Positions 34,316 through 43,530 of a stretch of 64,000 nt of DNA are shown here, one piece after another. The DNA is taken from assembly GCF_036346595.1 (NCBI RefSeq), contig NZ_CP107834.1, forward strand, positions 558,001 to 622,000, in the 5' to 3' direction. The notes under the pieces were generated by a model. The model worked only from the letters and a program-made list of their open reading frames with translations. It searched no databases and had not been told where the DNA came from. The stretch's first letter is position 1. Every line of letters starts with the position of its first letter. The translations under genes were made by a program, and so were the position numbers. Source of the stretch: Streptomyces sp. NBC_00525 (GTDB taxonomy: Bacteria; Actinomycetota; Actinomycetes; Streptomycetales; Streptomycetaceae).

Positions 34316-35014
34316 GTGGCCACCACCCTGAAGGTGAGTCCCGTCGCCACGGGGAAGAAGGCGTGGAAGCGGGTGGCGGCGCGATCTCCGGCCTCGCCCT
34401 TCAGCCATGTCGTCCACATCGAGGAGCAGCCGGCGGACGCGCCGCGCGTGCTGGCCCATCTGGAGCGGGAGCTGCCGCCGGGCGGCGTACCGGCCTACCT
34501 CGCCGCTCGCAAGGCCGGGGCCCGCTCCTTCGTGCTGTGGGCGGACGCACAGCGCCGTGCCCGGCTGGCGACGGTGGTCACGGTCTCGGCGGGTGACGGG
34601 GTGTCCTCGTACCAGGTGCTGGGCGGTCACGGCGAGGTCCTCGGCACGGTCGTACGGGAGAAGGCGTGCGCGGGCAGGGGGCTGCGGACCCGCTGGACGG
34701 TCACCCAGACAGGCTGCCCGGAGGCCGTGGGGTTCAAGGGCCGGATCTTCTGGTGGTACGTGTGGTGGCTGCTGTTCCCGCTGTGGCCGGCGCTCGGGGT
34801 GGCCTGCGTGGTGGGAGGCGGCGGGGACGTGCCGCGCGGGCCCCGGCGCATCTTCTGGCGGGCCGGGGGCGAGACGCCGCTGGAGTTCCGGGCGGACGGC
34901 GAGGTCCTCGTGCACGCGCGGTGGGTGGACCAGCGTCTGGCTGCCGCCCTCAGCGCCCTGGTCCTGTCGTTCGACAGCTGGCTGGGCATGCCCTGGGACA
35001 ACCGGCCCGAGTGA
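34316..35014 (+). CDS. hypothetical protein with one or two membrane segments
   Basis: 232 aa from GTG 34316, chosen because GGAGGAG lies 6 nt before it; an upstream ATG at 34262 lacks one. No family recognised. N-terminal 130 residues: soluble, basic start (KVSPVATGKKAWKR). A Trp-rich hydrophobic stretch (FWWYVWWLLFPLWPALGVAC, about 141-160) should be a membrane span or hairpin. The C-terminal 60 residues contain a second mildly hydrophobic segment (LAAALSALVLSFDSWLG). It looks like a small conserved Streptomyces membrane-associated protein. Same direction as tesB with 75 bases between. Confidence 0.75.
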   Translation: MATTLKVSPVATGKKAWKRVAARSPASPFSHVVHIEEQPADAPRVLAHLERELPPGGVPAYLAARKAGARSFVLWADAQRRARLATVVTVSAGDGVSSYQVLGGHGEVLGTVVREKACAGRGLRTRWTVTQTGCPEAVGFKGRIFWWYVWWLLFPLWPALGVACVVGGGGDVPRGPRRIFWRAGGETPLEFRADGEVLVHARWVDQRLAAALSALVLSFDSWLGMPWDNRPE

Positions 35015-35169
35015 GGCACCCGCTGGTCCGTCCGGGCGATCCCTCCGGGTGAGTACGCCGGTCGGGGCGAGCCCTGGCGGGCGTGGGGCGCGGGGGCGCG
35101 GAAGGTGGTCGCGCGCGTTGCGTGCGGGCCCCGTCCGGCGTCCGGGTGCGCGGCTGAGGAGGCGGGTCG

Positions 35170-36921
35170 ATGACGGCGGATCAGGTGTACGCGGGCCTCG
35201 GGCTGATCGTGGTCCTCGCGGTCGGTTCGCAGTTGCTGGCGAGCCGGCTGCGGGTGCCGGCGCTGCTCGTGCTGCTGCCCGCGGGGTTCATCGCCGGGGC
35301 GGTCACCGACGACGTCGATCCGCAGCTGCTGCTCGGCTCCGCCTTCTCGCCGCTGGTGTCGCTCGCGGTGGCGGTGATCCTTTACGACGCCGGGCTGGGG
35401 CTGGACCTGAAGCGGCTCAAGGGCCACAACCGGCGGGTGGTGATCCGGCTGCTGTGGCTGGGGGTGCTGCTGACGGTGGTGTCGGCCGCGCTGTTCGCCG
35501 TGCCGGTGCTGGACATGTCGGCGCAGTCGGCGGTCATGCTGGCCGCCATCCTCGTGGTGTCCGGCCCGACCGTGGTGGGGCCGCTGCTCTCCTTCGTACG
35601 GCCCACCGAGCGGCTGCGGCGCATCCTCGTCTGGGAGGGTTCGCTGATCGACCCGGTCGGCGGGATTCTGGGCGCGCTCGTCTTCCACGGGGTCCTCGCG
35701 GGCAACCGGCCGGGGTTCGGCGACGGGCTCGTCCACTTCCTGGCGAGCGCGGTGCTGGGGGTGGCTGCGGGGGCGGCCGGGGCGGCGGTGCTGTGGCTGC
35801 TGCTGGGGCGGGCGCGGCTCAGCGAGGAGCTGGCGACGTCGGCGCAACTGGCCGCCGTGATCGGGGTGGCCGCCGGCTGCGACGCGCTGCGCGACGACAC
35901 GGGACTGATCGCGGCCGTGGTCATGGGGATGGCCATGGCGAACCTGCCGGGTCTGGACCTGCCGGCGCGTCGGCCGTTCTTCGAGACGCTGGTCTCGCTG
36001 ATCATCGGGCTGCTGTTCGTCTCCATCTCGGCGACGGTGACCCCGGCGTCGCTGCGGCACGTGGTGCTGCCGTCGCTGGCGCTGGTCGCCCTGCTGGTGC
36101 TGGTGACCCGGCCGCTGGTCGCGCATCTGGCGGCGATGGGCACCGATGTGCCGGGCCGGGAGAGGTGGTTCATCGGCTGGATGGCACCACGGGGCATCGT
36201 CGCCGCGGCCACCGCCTCCACGTTCTCCGCCGAACTCGCCGACCACCACGTCGCCGGGGCCGAACGCATCCTGCCCGCCACCTTCGTGGTGATCGTGGCG
36301 ACGGTGATGCTCTACGGGCTGACGGCGTTCCCGGTGGCGCGGCGGCTCGGGGTGCTGCGGCCCGCCCGGTCCCGGCCGCTGCTGGTGGGCGGGGCGCCCT
36401 GGGTGGTGGACGCGGCGTGCGCCCTGCGGGCGGCCGGGCTGGACGTGCTGATGTGGGCGGGCGCGGACGAGGAGCGGGCGCGGATCGAGGCGGCCGGTCT
36501 CTCGCTGGCCCCCGGTGAGCTGTTCGCCTCGGCGACCGGGGCGGGCGCCGAGCTGGAGGGGATCACCTCGGTGCTGCTGCTTACCGGCGAGGACGACTTC
36601 AACGCGCTGGCGTCGGTGACGCTGCGGGAGAGCGTCGAGGGGACGGTCGGCCGGCTGGCCCCGCCGTCCGCGAGCCACGGTGTGCTGGCCCCGTACACCG
36701 GGGGCGACGCGCTGTTCGGGCCGGGGCTCACCCGGGCGGACATCGACGCGAAGTACGAGGCCGGGGCGCGGGTGGTGACGCGGACGGCGGACGGTCCGCT
36801 GCCGGCGGACGAGCGGGTGCTGTTCGTGGTGGGCGTGGAGGGCCGGCTGGAGGTGGTGACGGACGGCGGTCGCCCGGAGCCGGTTCCGGGCGACACGCTC
36901 GTGGTGCTGCGGGAGGCGTGA
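35170..36921 (+). CDS. cation:proton antiporter (CPA1 type) with C-terminal cytosolic domain
   Basis: 583 aa from ATG 35170 with GAGGAGG upstream. Residues 1-395 hold about 12 membrane segments of the Na+/H+ exchanger fold. Recognisable blocks are VAVILYDAGLGLDLKRLKG, ILVVSGPTVVGPLLSFVRPT, WEGSLIDPVGGILGAL (acid pair-like ID) and RWFIGWMAPRGIVAAATAS. Residues about 400-583 form a soluble domain (RPLLVGGAPWVVDAACALRA onward) resembling a TrkA/RCK-like nucleotide-sensing region. It exchanges monovalent cations for protons, adjusting pH and osmotic balance. Ion specificity is not evident. Convergent with the 144-aa membrane protein gene. Confidence 0.9.
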   Translation: MTADQVYAGLGLIVVLAVGSQLLASRLRVPALLVLLPAGFIAGAVTDDVDPQLLLGSAFSPLVSLAVAVILYDAGLGLDLKRLKGHNRRVVIRLLWLGVLLTVVSAALFAVPVLDMSAQSAVMLAAILVVSGPTVVGPLLSFVRPTERLRRILVWEGSLIDPVGGILGALVFHGVLAGNRPGFGDGLVHFLASAVLGVAAGAAGAAVLWLLLGRARLSEELATSAQLAAVIGVAAGCDALRDDTGLIAAVVMGMAMANLPGLDLPARRPFFETLVSLIIGLLFVSISATVTPASLRHVVLPSLALVALLVLVTRPLVAHLAAMGTDVPGRERWFIGWMAPRGIVAAATASTFSAELADHHVAGAERILPATFVVIVATVMLYGLTAFPVARRLGVLRPARSRPLLVGGAPWVVDAACALRAAGLDVLMWAGADEERARIEAAGLSLAPGELFASATGAGAELEGITSVLLLTGEDDFNALASVTLRESVEGTVGRLAPPSASHGVLAPYTGGDALFGPGLTRADIDAKYEAGARVVTRTADGPLPADERVLFVVGVEGRLEVVTDGGRPEPVPGDTLVVLREA

Positions 36922-36937
36922 GGCGCCCCGGCCGGTG

Positions 36938-37372
36938 TCAGGCCCTCGCCGGGCGGTCCGGGCTCGCGCAGAGCGCCCAGATGATGAAGACGTCGATGGC
37001 GATGAGCACGATGGACCAGAGCGGGTAGTACGGCAGCCACAGGAAGTTGGCGAGGGCACCGAGCCCGGCCAGGATCACGCCCACGACCCGCGCCCAGAGG
37101 GCACCGCTGAACAGGGCGCAGCCGGCCAGGACGATGACGATGCCGACGATAAGATGGATCCAGCCCCAGCCGGTCAGGTTGAACTGGAAGACGTAGTTGC
37201 GCGTGGCGACGAAGACGTCGTCCTCGGCGATGGCTGCGATGCCCTGGAAGATCGCCATCGCGCCGCCGAAGATCATCAGGATCGCGGCGAACACGGTCCA
37301 GCCCGTGCGGGCGGGATGGTGTGATCCGTCGGTGCCGGGTGCCGCCGCTGGTGCGCTGCCGGTGCTGGCCAT
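36938..37372 (-). CDS. small four-span membrane protein (DUF7144-like)
   Basis: 144 aa from ATG 37372. Residues 1-22 are a soluble Ala/Gly/His tail, followed by four hydrophobic segments (GWTVFAAILMIFGGAMAIFQ, IHLIVGIVIVLAGCALFSGA, VVGVILAGLGALANFLWLP, WSIVLIAIDVFIIWAL). This is a common actinobacterial integral membrane family recently given a DUF number; function unknown. Convergent with the antiporter (16 bases between stops) and divergent from the GNAT gene. Confidence 0.85.
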   Translation of the reverse strand: MASTGSAPAAAPGTDGSHHPARTGWTVFAAILMIFGGAMAIFQGIAAIAEDDVFVATRNYVFQFNLTGWGWIHLIVGIVIVLAGCALFSGALWARVVGVILAGLGALANFLWLPYYPLWSIVLIAIDVFIIWALCASPDRPARA

Positions 37373-37548
37373 TGCGGGCCTCCTTCGCTGGCACGGCCGC
37401 CCGGCGGAAGCAGGTCCGGAGCCGGGCATTCCGTTTCCAGCGTGGCACGGGCGGGCGGGTCCGGCAGCACGGCGGGCGGGGGGCCGGGTGGCGGCCCCGC
37501 CTCATGGGAGCCGGCGTTATGATCACGAACCCGTGGAAGGACCGCCCC

Positions 37549-38091
37549 ATGACCGAGATCGTCCCGGTGTCCGGCCCCGAGCTGGTCACCTACGCCGACG
37601 AGCTGGCCGCGCTGCTGGTGGAGACCGTGGCCGGCGGATCGTCCGTGGGCTTCCTCGCCCCCCTGGACCGGGACGCCGCCGCCGAGTGGTGGCGCGGGCG
37701 GGCGGCCGCCGTGGAGGCGGGCGGACTGCGGGTGTGGCTCGCCCGTGACGGGGAACGCGTCGCGGGCACGATCGGCCTGGTTCCCTCGCCGCTGCCCAAC
37801 GCCCGCCATCGCGCGGAGGTGGCCAAGCTGATGGTCCGTCCCTCGGCGCGCGGCCGGGGCCTGGGCCGGGCGCTGCTGGCCGCGGTCGAGCACGCGGCGG
37901 CGGACGACGGCATCACGCTGCTGGTCCTGGACACCGAGAGCGGCAGTCCGGCGGAGCGGCTGTACCGCGCGGCGGGCTGGACCCGGTGCGGTTCGGTCCC
38001 GGACTACGCGTCCGACCCGGCCGGGGTCCTGAAACCGACGACCTTCTACTACAAGGCGGTCGGCGTCGTCCCGGAGGGCCTCCGGGGGTGA
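37549..38091 (+). CDS. GNAT-family N-acetyltransferase
   Basis: 180 aa from ATG 37549 with GGAAGGA 8 nt upstream. GNAT fold: beta-strand block RVAGTIGLVPSPLPNARHRA, acetyl-CoA binding loop VAKLMVRPSARGRGLGRALL (R-G-x-G-L-G type), and C-terminal LYRAAGWTRCGSVPDYA. Acceptor substrate unknown. Followed after 35 bases by the glutathione peroxidase gene in the same direction, probably one transcript. Confidence 0.9.
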   Translation: MTEIVPVSGPELVTYADELAALLVETVAGGSSVGFLAPLDRDAAAEWWRGRAAAVEAGGLRVWLARDGERVAGTIGLVPSPLPNARHRAEVAKLMVRPSARGRGLGRALLAAVEHAAADDGITLLVLDTESGSPAERLYRAAGWTRCGSVPDYASDPAGVLKPTTFYYKAVGVVPEGLRG

Positions 38092-38126
38092 GAATGGCGC
38101 GGGAAGACACCGACGAGGAGACACCG

Positions 38127-38615
38127 ATGACGCTGTACGACATCCCGCTGCACACCCTCACCGGCGAGCCGACCACCCTGGGCGCCTACCGCGACCGGGC
38201 GGTGCTGGTGGTGAACGTCGCCTCCAAGTGCGGGCTGACCCCGCAGTACGCCGGTCTGGAACGGCTCCAGAAGGAGTACGGGGACCGCGGTCTGACCGTG
38301 CTCGGCGTGCCGTGCAACCAGTTCGGCGGCCAGGAGCCGGGCAGCGCGGAGGAGATCGGCACGTTCTGCTCGGCGACGTACGGGGTGACCTTCCCGATGC
38401 TGGAGAAGACCGAGGTCAACGGCGCGGGCCGGCACCCCCTGTACACCGAGCTGACCCGCCTCGCGGACGGCGCGGGCGAGGCCGGGGACGTCCAGTGGAA
38501 CTTCGAGAAGTTCCTGCTCTCGCCGGCGGGCGAGCCGGTCGCCCGGTTCCGCCCCCGCACGGAACCGGACGCCCCGGAGCTGCTGGCCGCGATCGAGGCC
38601 CAGCTGCCCGCCTGA
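38127..38615 (+). CDS. glutathione peroxidase family (thioredoxin-type) peroxidase
   Basis: 162 aa from ATG 38127 with GAGGAG upstream. Peroxidatic Cys35 in VASKCGLTPQY, Gln/Trp partners in PCNQFGGQEPG and VQWNFEKFLL, and additional Cys63 and Cys81. Cys81 sits where the resolving cysteine of thioredoxin-dependent GPx-like enzymes is found. As actinobacteria use mycothiol and thioredoxin, it most likely reduces peroxides with thioredoxin rather than glutathione. Cytoplasmic. The C-terminus converges on the acyl-CoA dehydrogenase gene (24 bases between stops). Confidence 0.93.
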   Translation: MTLYDIPLHTLTGEPTTLGAYRDRAVLVVNVASKCGLTPQYAGLERLQKEYGDRGLTVLGVPCNQFGGQEPGSAEEIGTFCSATYGVTFPMLEKTEVNGAGRHPLYTELTRLADGAGEAGDVQWNFEKFLLSPAGEPVARFRPRTEPDAPELLAAIEAQLPA

Positions 38616-38639
38616 GCGGCGCGGCCGGGCCCGGCCCGG

Positions 38640-39866
38640 TCAGCGGATCGGCAGGCCGGAGAGGGTACGGGCGATGACCAGGCGCTGGATCTCGCTCGTG
38701 CCCTCGAAGATGGTGTAGATCGCGGCGTCCCGGTGCATGCGCTCGACCGGGTACTCCCGCGTGTAGCCGTTGCCTCCGAGGATCTGGATGGCCTGCGCGG
38801 TGACCTTCTTGGCGGTCTCGCTCGCGTACAGCTTGGACATGGAGCCCTCGGCGGACTCGAACGGCTTGCCCGTGGTGGCCATCCAGGAGGCGCGCCAGAC
38901 CAGCAGCCGCGCCGCGTCGATCTGTGTGCGCATGTCGGCGAGCTGGAAGGCGACGCCCTGGTTGTCGATGATGGGGCGGCCGAACTGGGTCCGCGTCTTC
39001 GCGTAGTCCAGCGCCACCTCGTACGCCGCGCGGGCGGTGCCGACGGCCATGGCGCCCACGGCCGGGCGGGACGCCTCGAAGGTGGCCATCGCCGCGTTCT
39101 TCACTCGCTCGCCGCCCGACGCGGCGCGCTCGCGGGCACGGGCGAGGCGCTGGTCGAGCTTCTCCTTGCCGCCGAGCAGGCAGTGGCCCGGTACGCGCAC
39201 GTCCTCCAGGACGACCTCGGCGGTGTGCGAGGCGCGGATGCCGTGCTTCTTGAACTTCTGGCCCTGGGAGAGGCCGGGGGTGTCCGGCGGGACGATGAAC
39301 GAGGCGTGGCCCTTGGAGCCCAGCTCGGGGTCGACGACCGCGACGACCACATGGACGTTGGCGATGCCGCCGTTGGTCGCCCAGGTCTTGGTGCCGTTGA
39401 GCACCCACTCGTCCTTGGCCTCGTCGTAGACGGCGCGGGTGCGCATCGAGGCGACGTCGGAGCCGGCGTCGGGCTCGGAGGAGCAGAACGCGGCGACCTT
39501 CACGTCGTCGGCGTCGCCGTACATCTGCGGAATCCAGGTGCCGATCTGCTCCTCGGTGCCGTTGGCGAGGACGCCCACGGCCGCCAGGCCCGTGCCGACG
39601 ATCGACAGGGCGATGCCGGCGTCGCCCCAGAACAGTTCCTCCATCGCCATGGGGATGCCGAGGCCCGTAGGATCGAAGAACTGCTGGGCGTAGAAGTCGA
39701 GGGAGTAGATCCCGACCTTCGCCGCCTCCTGGATGACGGGCCAGGGCGTCTCCTCACGCTCGTCCCACTCCGCGGCGGCCGGCCGGATCACGTCCGCGGC
39801 GAAACCGTGGAGCCAGTCACGGACCTGCTTCTGGTCGTCGTTGAGCTCGAGCGTGAACTCGGCCAT
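38640..39866 (-). CDS. acyl-CoA dehydrogenase
   Basis: 408 aa from ATG 39866 with GGAGGGGAAC directly upstream; a GTG at 39878 is less likely. All-helical ends with a central beta domain. Signatures: [40 protein letters not shown], and the C-terminal [20 protein letters not shown] with [20 protein letters not shown]; the glutamate of FEGTSEIQ is the likely catalytic base. FAD-dependent alpha,beta-dehydrogenation of acyl-CoA, feeding the electron-transfer flavoprotein. Divergent from a TetR regulator; the palindrome between them suggests repression lifted by an acyl-CoA. Confidence 0.94.
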   Translation of the reverse strand: MAEFTLELNDDQKQVRDWLHGFAADVIRPAAAEWDEREETPWPVIQEAAKVGIYSLDFYAQQFFDPTGLGIPMAMEELFWGDAGIALSIVGTGLAAVGVLANGTEEQIGTWIPQMYGDADDVKVAAFCSSEPDAGSDVASMRTRAVYDEAKDEWVLNGTKTWATNGGIANVHVVVAVVDPELGSKGHASFIVPPDTPGLSQGQKFKKHGIRASHTAEVVLEDVRVPGHCLLGGKEKLDQRLARARERAASGGERVKNAAMATFEASRPAVGAMAVGTARAAYEVALDYAKTRTQFGRPIIDNQGVAFQLADMRTQIDAARLLVWRASWMATTGKPFESAEGSMSKLYASETAKKVTAQAIQILGGNGYTREYPVERMHRDAAIYTIFEGTSEIQRLVIARTLSGLPIR

Positions 39867-39904
39867 GTTCCCCTCCACGGTGCTGCCTCGAAACGCGTCG
39901 TTAC

Positions 39905-39932
39905 TTGCGGTAACAACAGTCTGTTACCGGTA
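39905..39932. promoter_or_regulatory. palindromic operator, probable TetR site
   Basis: GGTAACA (39909-39915) and TGTTACC (39922-39928) are perfect arms around six bases, with symmetry continuing imperfectly outward (ACTTGC / GGTAAGT). It sits between the acyl-CoA dehydrogenase (38 bases upstream of its start) and the divergent TetR gene. Confidence 0.6.
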
Positions 39933-40037
39933 AGTAGCCTCTGTCAACCACATGAGACGCCACCCGCGCCGCGCCGGACGGGGTGTTACGTTGCGCAGGC
40001 ACGACGGACAGGCACGGTCAGGGGTGGGAGAGACGAC

Positions 40038-40688
40038 ATGGAGACCACACGACAGGCCGAGCGCCAGCGGACCACGGCCGCACGCCGCCGTCGGGAGCTG
40101 CTGGAGGCAGCCGACCGCGTGGTGCTCAGGGACGGCCCCGGCGCCTCGATGAACGCGATCGCCGCCGAGGCGGGCATCACCAAGCCGATCCTCTACCGGC
40201 ACTTCGGCGACAAGGGCGGGCTCTACCGCGCCCTCGCCAAGCGGCACACCGACGCCCTGCTGAGCGCCCTGCGCGCCGCGCTCGACGCCCCCGCCGACCG
40301 GCGCGCCCGGGTCGAGTCCACGCTCGACACCTATCTCGCGGCGATCGAGGCCCGCCCCCAGGTCTACCGCTTCCTCATGCACCCCTCCGACGACGCGGCC
40401 CCCTCCTCCGAGCAGGGCTTCGACGTGGGCCGGCACTCCGCGCCGCTGCTGCGCCGCCTCGGCGAGGAGCTGGCCGCCGTCATCGCGGAGCGGGTGGACC
40501 TCGGCCCGGACAGCGAGGCCATGGCCCGGATCTGGGGCCACGGGATCGTCGGCATGATGCACGCGGCGGGCGACTGGTGGCTCGGCGAGCGCCCGTGCTC
40601 GCGGGAGCAGCTGGTGCGCAGCCTCGCCGATCTGCTCTGGGGCAGGCTGGCCGCCGCGAGCGACCGGGCGGACGGCCCCGGCTTCTGA
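40038..40688 (+). CDS. TetR-family regulator of the adjacent acyl-CoA dehydrogenase
   Basis: 216 aa from ATG 40038. N-terminal helix-turn-helix about residues 18-62 (RRRELLEAADRVVLRDG, NAIAAEAGITKPILYRHFGD). The C-terminal ligand domain is of the TetR_C type seen in fatty-acid or lipid regulators. Position and the intervening palindrome make it the probable repressor of the divergent acyl-CoA dehydrogenase and of itself. The ligand is inferred to be an acyl-CoA. Convergent with the peptide deformylase gene (6 bases between stops). Confidence 0.92.
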   Translation: METTRQAERQRTTAARRRRELLEAADRVVLRDGPGASMNAIAAEAGITKPILYRHFGDKGGLYRALAKRHTDALLSALRAALDAPADRRARVESTLDTYLAAIEARPQVYRFLMHPSDDAAPSSEQGFDVGRHSAPLLRRLGEELAAVIAERVDLGPDSEAMARIWGHGIVGMMHAAGDWWLGERPCSREQLVRSLADLLWGRLAAASDRADGPGF

Positions 40689-40694
40689 TCCGGG

Positions 40695-41249
40695 TCAGGC
40701 CGTACGGCTCCACGGCGCCCGGCGGGCCGCGCGCAGCACGCGGGCGCGGCGCAGGCCGGTCAGCCGGTCGGTGTAGACCTGCCCGTCGAGGTGGTCGCAC
40801 TCGTGCTGGAGGCAGCGGGCGAAGAAGCCGGTGCCGTCGATCCGGACCGGCTCGCCGGTCACCGTGACGCCCTCGACCACCGCGTGGTCGAAGCGCGGGG
40901 TGCCCGCCTCCAGGCCCGGCAGCGAGAGGCAGCCCTCGGAGCCGCGCACGGTGACCCCGTCCGCCGCCACCAGGACCGGGTTGACCACATGGCCGAGGTG
41001 GCGCACGTCCTCGTCGTCGGGGCAGTCGTAGACGAACACCCGCGAGGGCACCCCGATCTGGTTGGCGGCCAGCCCGACGCCCCGCGCCTCGTACATCGTG
41101 GCGAACATGTCCTCGACGAGCCGGGCGAGCGGGGGCCCGAACTCCGTGACCGGTTCGCAGGCCGCATGCAGGACCGGGTCGCCGAGCAGGCTCATGGTGC
41201 GGACGATTCCGGAGCTGCCGGGGATCGGACGGTTGCGCATGGCGGTCAT
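40695..41249 (-). CDS. def: peptide deformylase
   Basis: 184 aa from ATG 41249 (ATG 41240 is possible). All three deformylase motifs: GVGLAANQIG (57-66), EGCLSLPG with metal ligand Cys107, and QHECDHLDG with His149/Glu150/His153. It removes the formyl group from nascent proteins in the cytoplasm. The last residues are Arg-rich (RRARVLRAARRAPWSRTA), slightly longer than typical. Streptomyces often carry several deformylase genes; this one stands next to core genes. Divergent from murT. Confidence 0.95.
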   Translation of the reverse strand: MTAMRNRPIPGSSGIVRTMSLLGDPVLHAACEPVTEFGPPLARLVEDMFATMYEARGVGLAANQIGVPSRVFVYDCPDDEDVRHLGHVVNPVLVAADGVTVRGSEGCLSLPGLEAGTPRFDHAVVEGVTVTGEPVRIDGTGFFARCLQHECDHLDGQVYTDRLTGLRRARVLRAARRAPWSRTA

Positions 41250-41359
41250 CGTACGTTCCGCGCACCGGGGTTTTACCGGCCGGACGGTGCCGCGGTGCGG
41301 TCATCGCGCCGGACATCGATAGGCTGGGCGGCGGACCGATGCAAGGAGGATCTAGGACG

Positions 41360-42598
41360 ATGGCAGGCAACACGGAGCCGTTGTCGCCGCGGGCCAGGCT
41401 GGCCGTGACGGCGGGCAAGGCCGCTGCGGCGGTGTCGCGGGCTGCCGGGCGGGGCAGCGGATCGGTGATCGGCGGCCGGGTGGCGCTCAAGCTCGACCCC
41501 GACCTGCTCGGGCGGCTGGCGCAGCACCTGGACGTGATCCTCGTGTCGGCGACGAATGGCAAGACCACCACGACCCGGCTGATCGCGGAGGCGCTGCGGG
41601 CCGCGGGCCCGGTCGTGTCGAACGCGCTCGGTGCCAACATGCCCGCCGGGATCACCTCGGCGCTGGCCGGCGGCTCGGACGCGCAGTACGGCGTGATCGA
41701 GGTGGACGAGAAGTACCTGGCCGGGGTCGCCCGTGACACGACGCCCAAGGTGATCGCGCTGCTCAACCTCTCGCGCGACCAGCTGGACCGGGCCGCCGAG
41801 ACGCGGATGCTGGCCGAGAAGTGGCGCGAGGGCCTGTCCGGCTCCAAGGCCGTGATCGTCGCCAACGCCGACGACCCGCTGATCGTCTGGGCGGCCTCCT
41901 CCTCCCCCAACGTGGTGTGGGTCGCGGCCGGCCAGGCGTGGAAGGACGACGCCTGGTCCTGCCCGTCCTGCGGCGGTGTCATGCAGCGCCCCGGTGACGA
42001 CTGGTTCTGCGGCGAGTGCGGTTTCCGCCGGCCGCCGCCGAGCTGGGTCCTGCACGGCGACTACGTGCTCGACCCGCACGGTTCGGCGTGGCCGATCCAC
42101 CTCCAGCTGCCGGGCCGGGCCAACAAGGCCAACGCCACCAGCTCGGCGGCCGTCGCCGCCGTGTTCGGTGTGCCGCCGCAGGTGGCGCTGGAGCGGATGT
42201 ACCAGGTGCAGGCCGTCGCGGGCCGCTACGACGTGGTGAACTTCCTGGGCCGGGAGCTGCGGCTGCTGCTGGCGAAGAACCCGGCGGGCTGGCTGGAGAC
42301 GTTCTCGCTGATCGATCCGCCGCCCACGCCGGTGATCCTCTCCGTGAACGCGCGGGGCGCGGACGGCACGGACACCTCGTGGCTGTGGGACGTGGACTAC
42401 ACGCAGCTCGCGGGCCACCCGATCTTCGTGCTCGGCGACCGCAAGCTGGACCTCGCGGTCCGTCTGGAGGTGGCCGGACTCGACTTCCGGGTCTGCGAGA
42501 ACCTCGACGAGGCCGTCCAGCAGGCACCGCCCGGGCGCATCGAGGTCATCGCCAACTACACCGCCTTCCAGGATCTGCGCCGTCGTGTCGGCAACTGA
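41360..42598 (+). CDS. murT: lipid II isoglutaminyl synthase, ligase subunit MurT
   Basis: 412 aa from ATG 41360 with AAGGAGG upstream. Mur-ligase central domain with ATP site ATNGKTTTTRLIAEAL (about 66-81), then a Cys4 zinc ribbon insertion (CPSCGGVM and CGECGF, about 205-228) that is typical of MurT, and the C-terminal DUF1727 domain (ILSVNARGADGTDTSWLWDV). With GatD it amidates the D-glutamate of lipid II to D-isoglutamine, needed for peptidoglycan cross-linking, at the inner face of the membrane. It is followed by gatD after 34 bases with a strong ribosome site: the usual operon. Confidence 0.95.
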   Translation: MAGNTEPLSPRARLAVTAGKAAAAVSRAAGRGSGSVIGGRVALKLDPDLLGRLAQHLDVILVSATNGKTTTTRLIAEALRAAGPVVSNALGANMPAGITSALAGGSDAQYGVIEVDEKYLAGVARDTTPKVIALLNLSRDQLDRAAETRMLAEKWREGLSGSKAVIVANADDPLIVWAASSSPNVVWVAAGQAWKDDAWSCPSCGGVMQRPGDDWFCGECGFRRPPPSWVLHGDYVLDPHGSAWPIHLQLPGRANKANATSSAAVAAVFGVPPQVALERMYQVQAVAGRYDVVNFLGRELRLLLAKNPAGWLETFSLIDPPPTPVILSVNARGADGTDTSWLWDVDYTQLAGHPIFVLGDRKLDLAVRLEVAGLDFRVCENLDEAVQQAPPGRIEVIANYTAFQDLRRRVGN

Positions 42599-42632
42599 CC
42601 CGGGCACCGGAGCCCTCCGGAGAGGACGAAGC

Positions 42633-43361
42633 ATGAGCAACAACAGCCTTCGGCTGGTGTGGGTCTACCCGGACCTGCTGAGCACCTACGGCGACCAGGG
42701 CAACGCCCTGGTGGTGGAGCGCCGGGCCCGCCAGCGCGGCCTGGACGTGTCGCGGGTCGACGTGCGCAGCGACCAGCCGGTGCCCACGTCGGGCGACATC
42801 TATCTGATCGGCGGCGGCGAGGACCGGCCGCAGCGGCTCGCGGCGGAGCGGCTGCGCCGCGACGGCGGGCTCAGCCGGGCCGCGTCCAACGGCGCGATCA
42901 TCTTCTCGGTCTGCGCGGGCTACCAGATCCTCGGCCACGAGTTCATCAACGACCTCGGCGAGCGCGAGCAGGGCCTGGGGCTGCTGGACGTGGTCTCGAC
43001 GCGCGGCGAGGGCGCGCGGTGCGTGGGCGACGTCCTCGCGGACATCGACCCGCAGCTCGGGCTGCCGCCGCTCACCGGGTTCGAGAACCACCAGGGCGTC
43101 ACGCACCTCGGGCAGACCGCACGCCCGTTCGCGCGGGTGCGGTTCGGCCGGGGCAACGGCACCGGCGACGGCACCGAGGGCGCGTACAACGACACCGTGT
43201 TCGGCACCTACATGCACGGGCCCGTGATGGCGCGCAACCCCATGATCGCGGACCTGCTACTCAAGCTGGCCCTCGACGTCAACGCCCTGCCGCCGACCGA
43301 CGACCGGTGGTACGAGGCGCTGCGCGCGGAGCGCGTCGCGGCAGCGACGCAGCCCGCCTGA
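42633..43361 (+). CDS. gatD: lipid II isoglutaminyl synthase, glutaminase subunit GatD
   Basis: 242 aa from ATG 42633 with GGAGAGGA upstream. Class I glutamine amidotransferase of the CobB/CobQ-like type: YLIGGGEDRPQRLAAE, nucleophile Cys94 in FSVCAGYQILGHEF, catalytic His195 in FGTYMHGP. Supplies ammonia from glutamine to MurT. Its length and catalytic positions fit the family closely. Probably co-transcribed with murT. Downstream hairpins at 43445-43498 separate it from the phosphofructokinase gene. Confidence 0.95.
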   Translation: MSNNSLRLVWVYPDLLSTYGDQGNALVVERRARQRGLDVSRVDVRSDQPVPTSGDIYLIGGGEDRPQRLAAERLRRDGGLSRAASNGAIIFSVCAGYQILGHEFINDLGEREQGLGLLDVVSTRGEGARCVGDVLADIDPQLGLPPLTGFENHQGVTHLGQTARPFARVRFGRGNGTGDGTEGAYNDTVFGTYMHGPVMARNPMIADLLLKLALDVNALPPTDDRWYEALRAERVAAATQPA

Positions 43362-43444
43362 CCTGCGGTTTCACCCGCGTTCCGATGAGTTGGCAACGGC
43401 TCAGTTGAGCGGCGTCCAGCAGGCGGACGCCCGGTTCGGTCCCC

Positions 43445-43498
43445 CCACCCTGCGCCGGTAGGGTGGCGGGGATCTCCCACCGGACGACGTGGTCCGGT
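43445..43498. promoter_or_regulatory. two hairpin-forming repeats in the pfk leader
   Basis: CCACCCT (43445-43451) pairs with AGGGTGG (43460-43466), extended by outer C and G runs. ACCGGAC (43479-43485) pairs with GTCCGGT (43492-43498). The first could end gatD transcription, the second could be an operator or leader hairpin of the phosphofructokinase gene. Not distinguished by sequence alone. Confidence 0.4.
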
Positions 43499-43530
43499 CG
43501 TCGGCCCACGTTGCAAAGGTTCTCCGGGCA

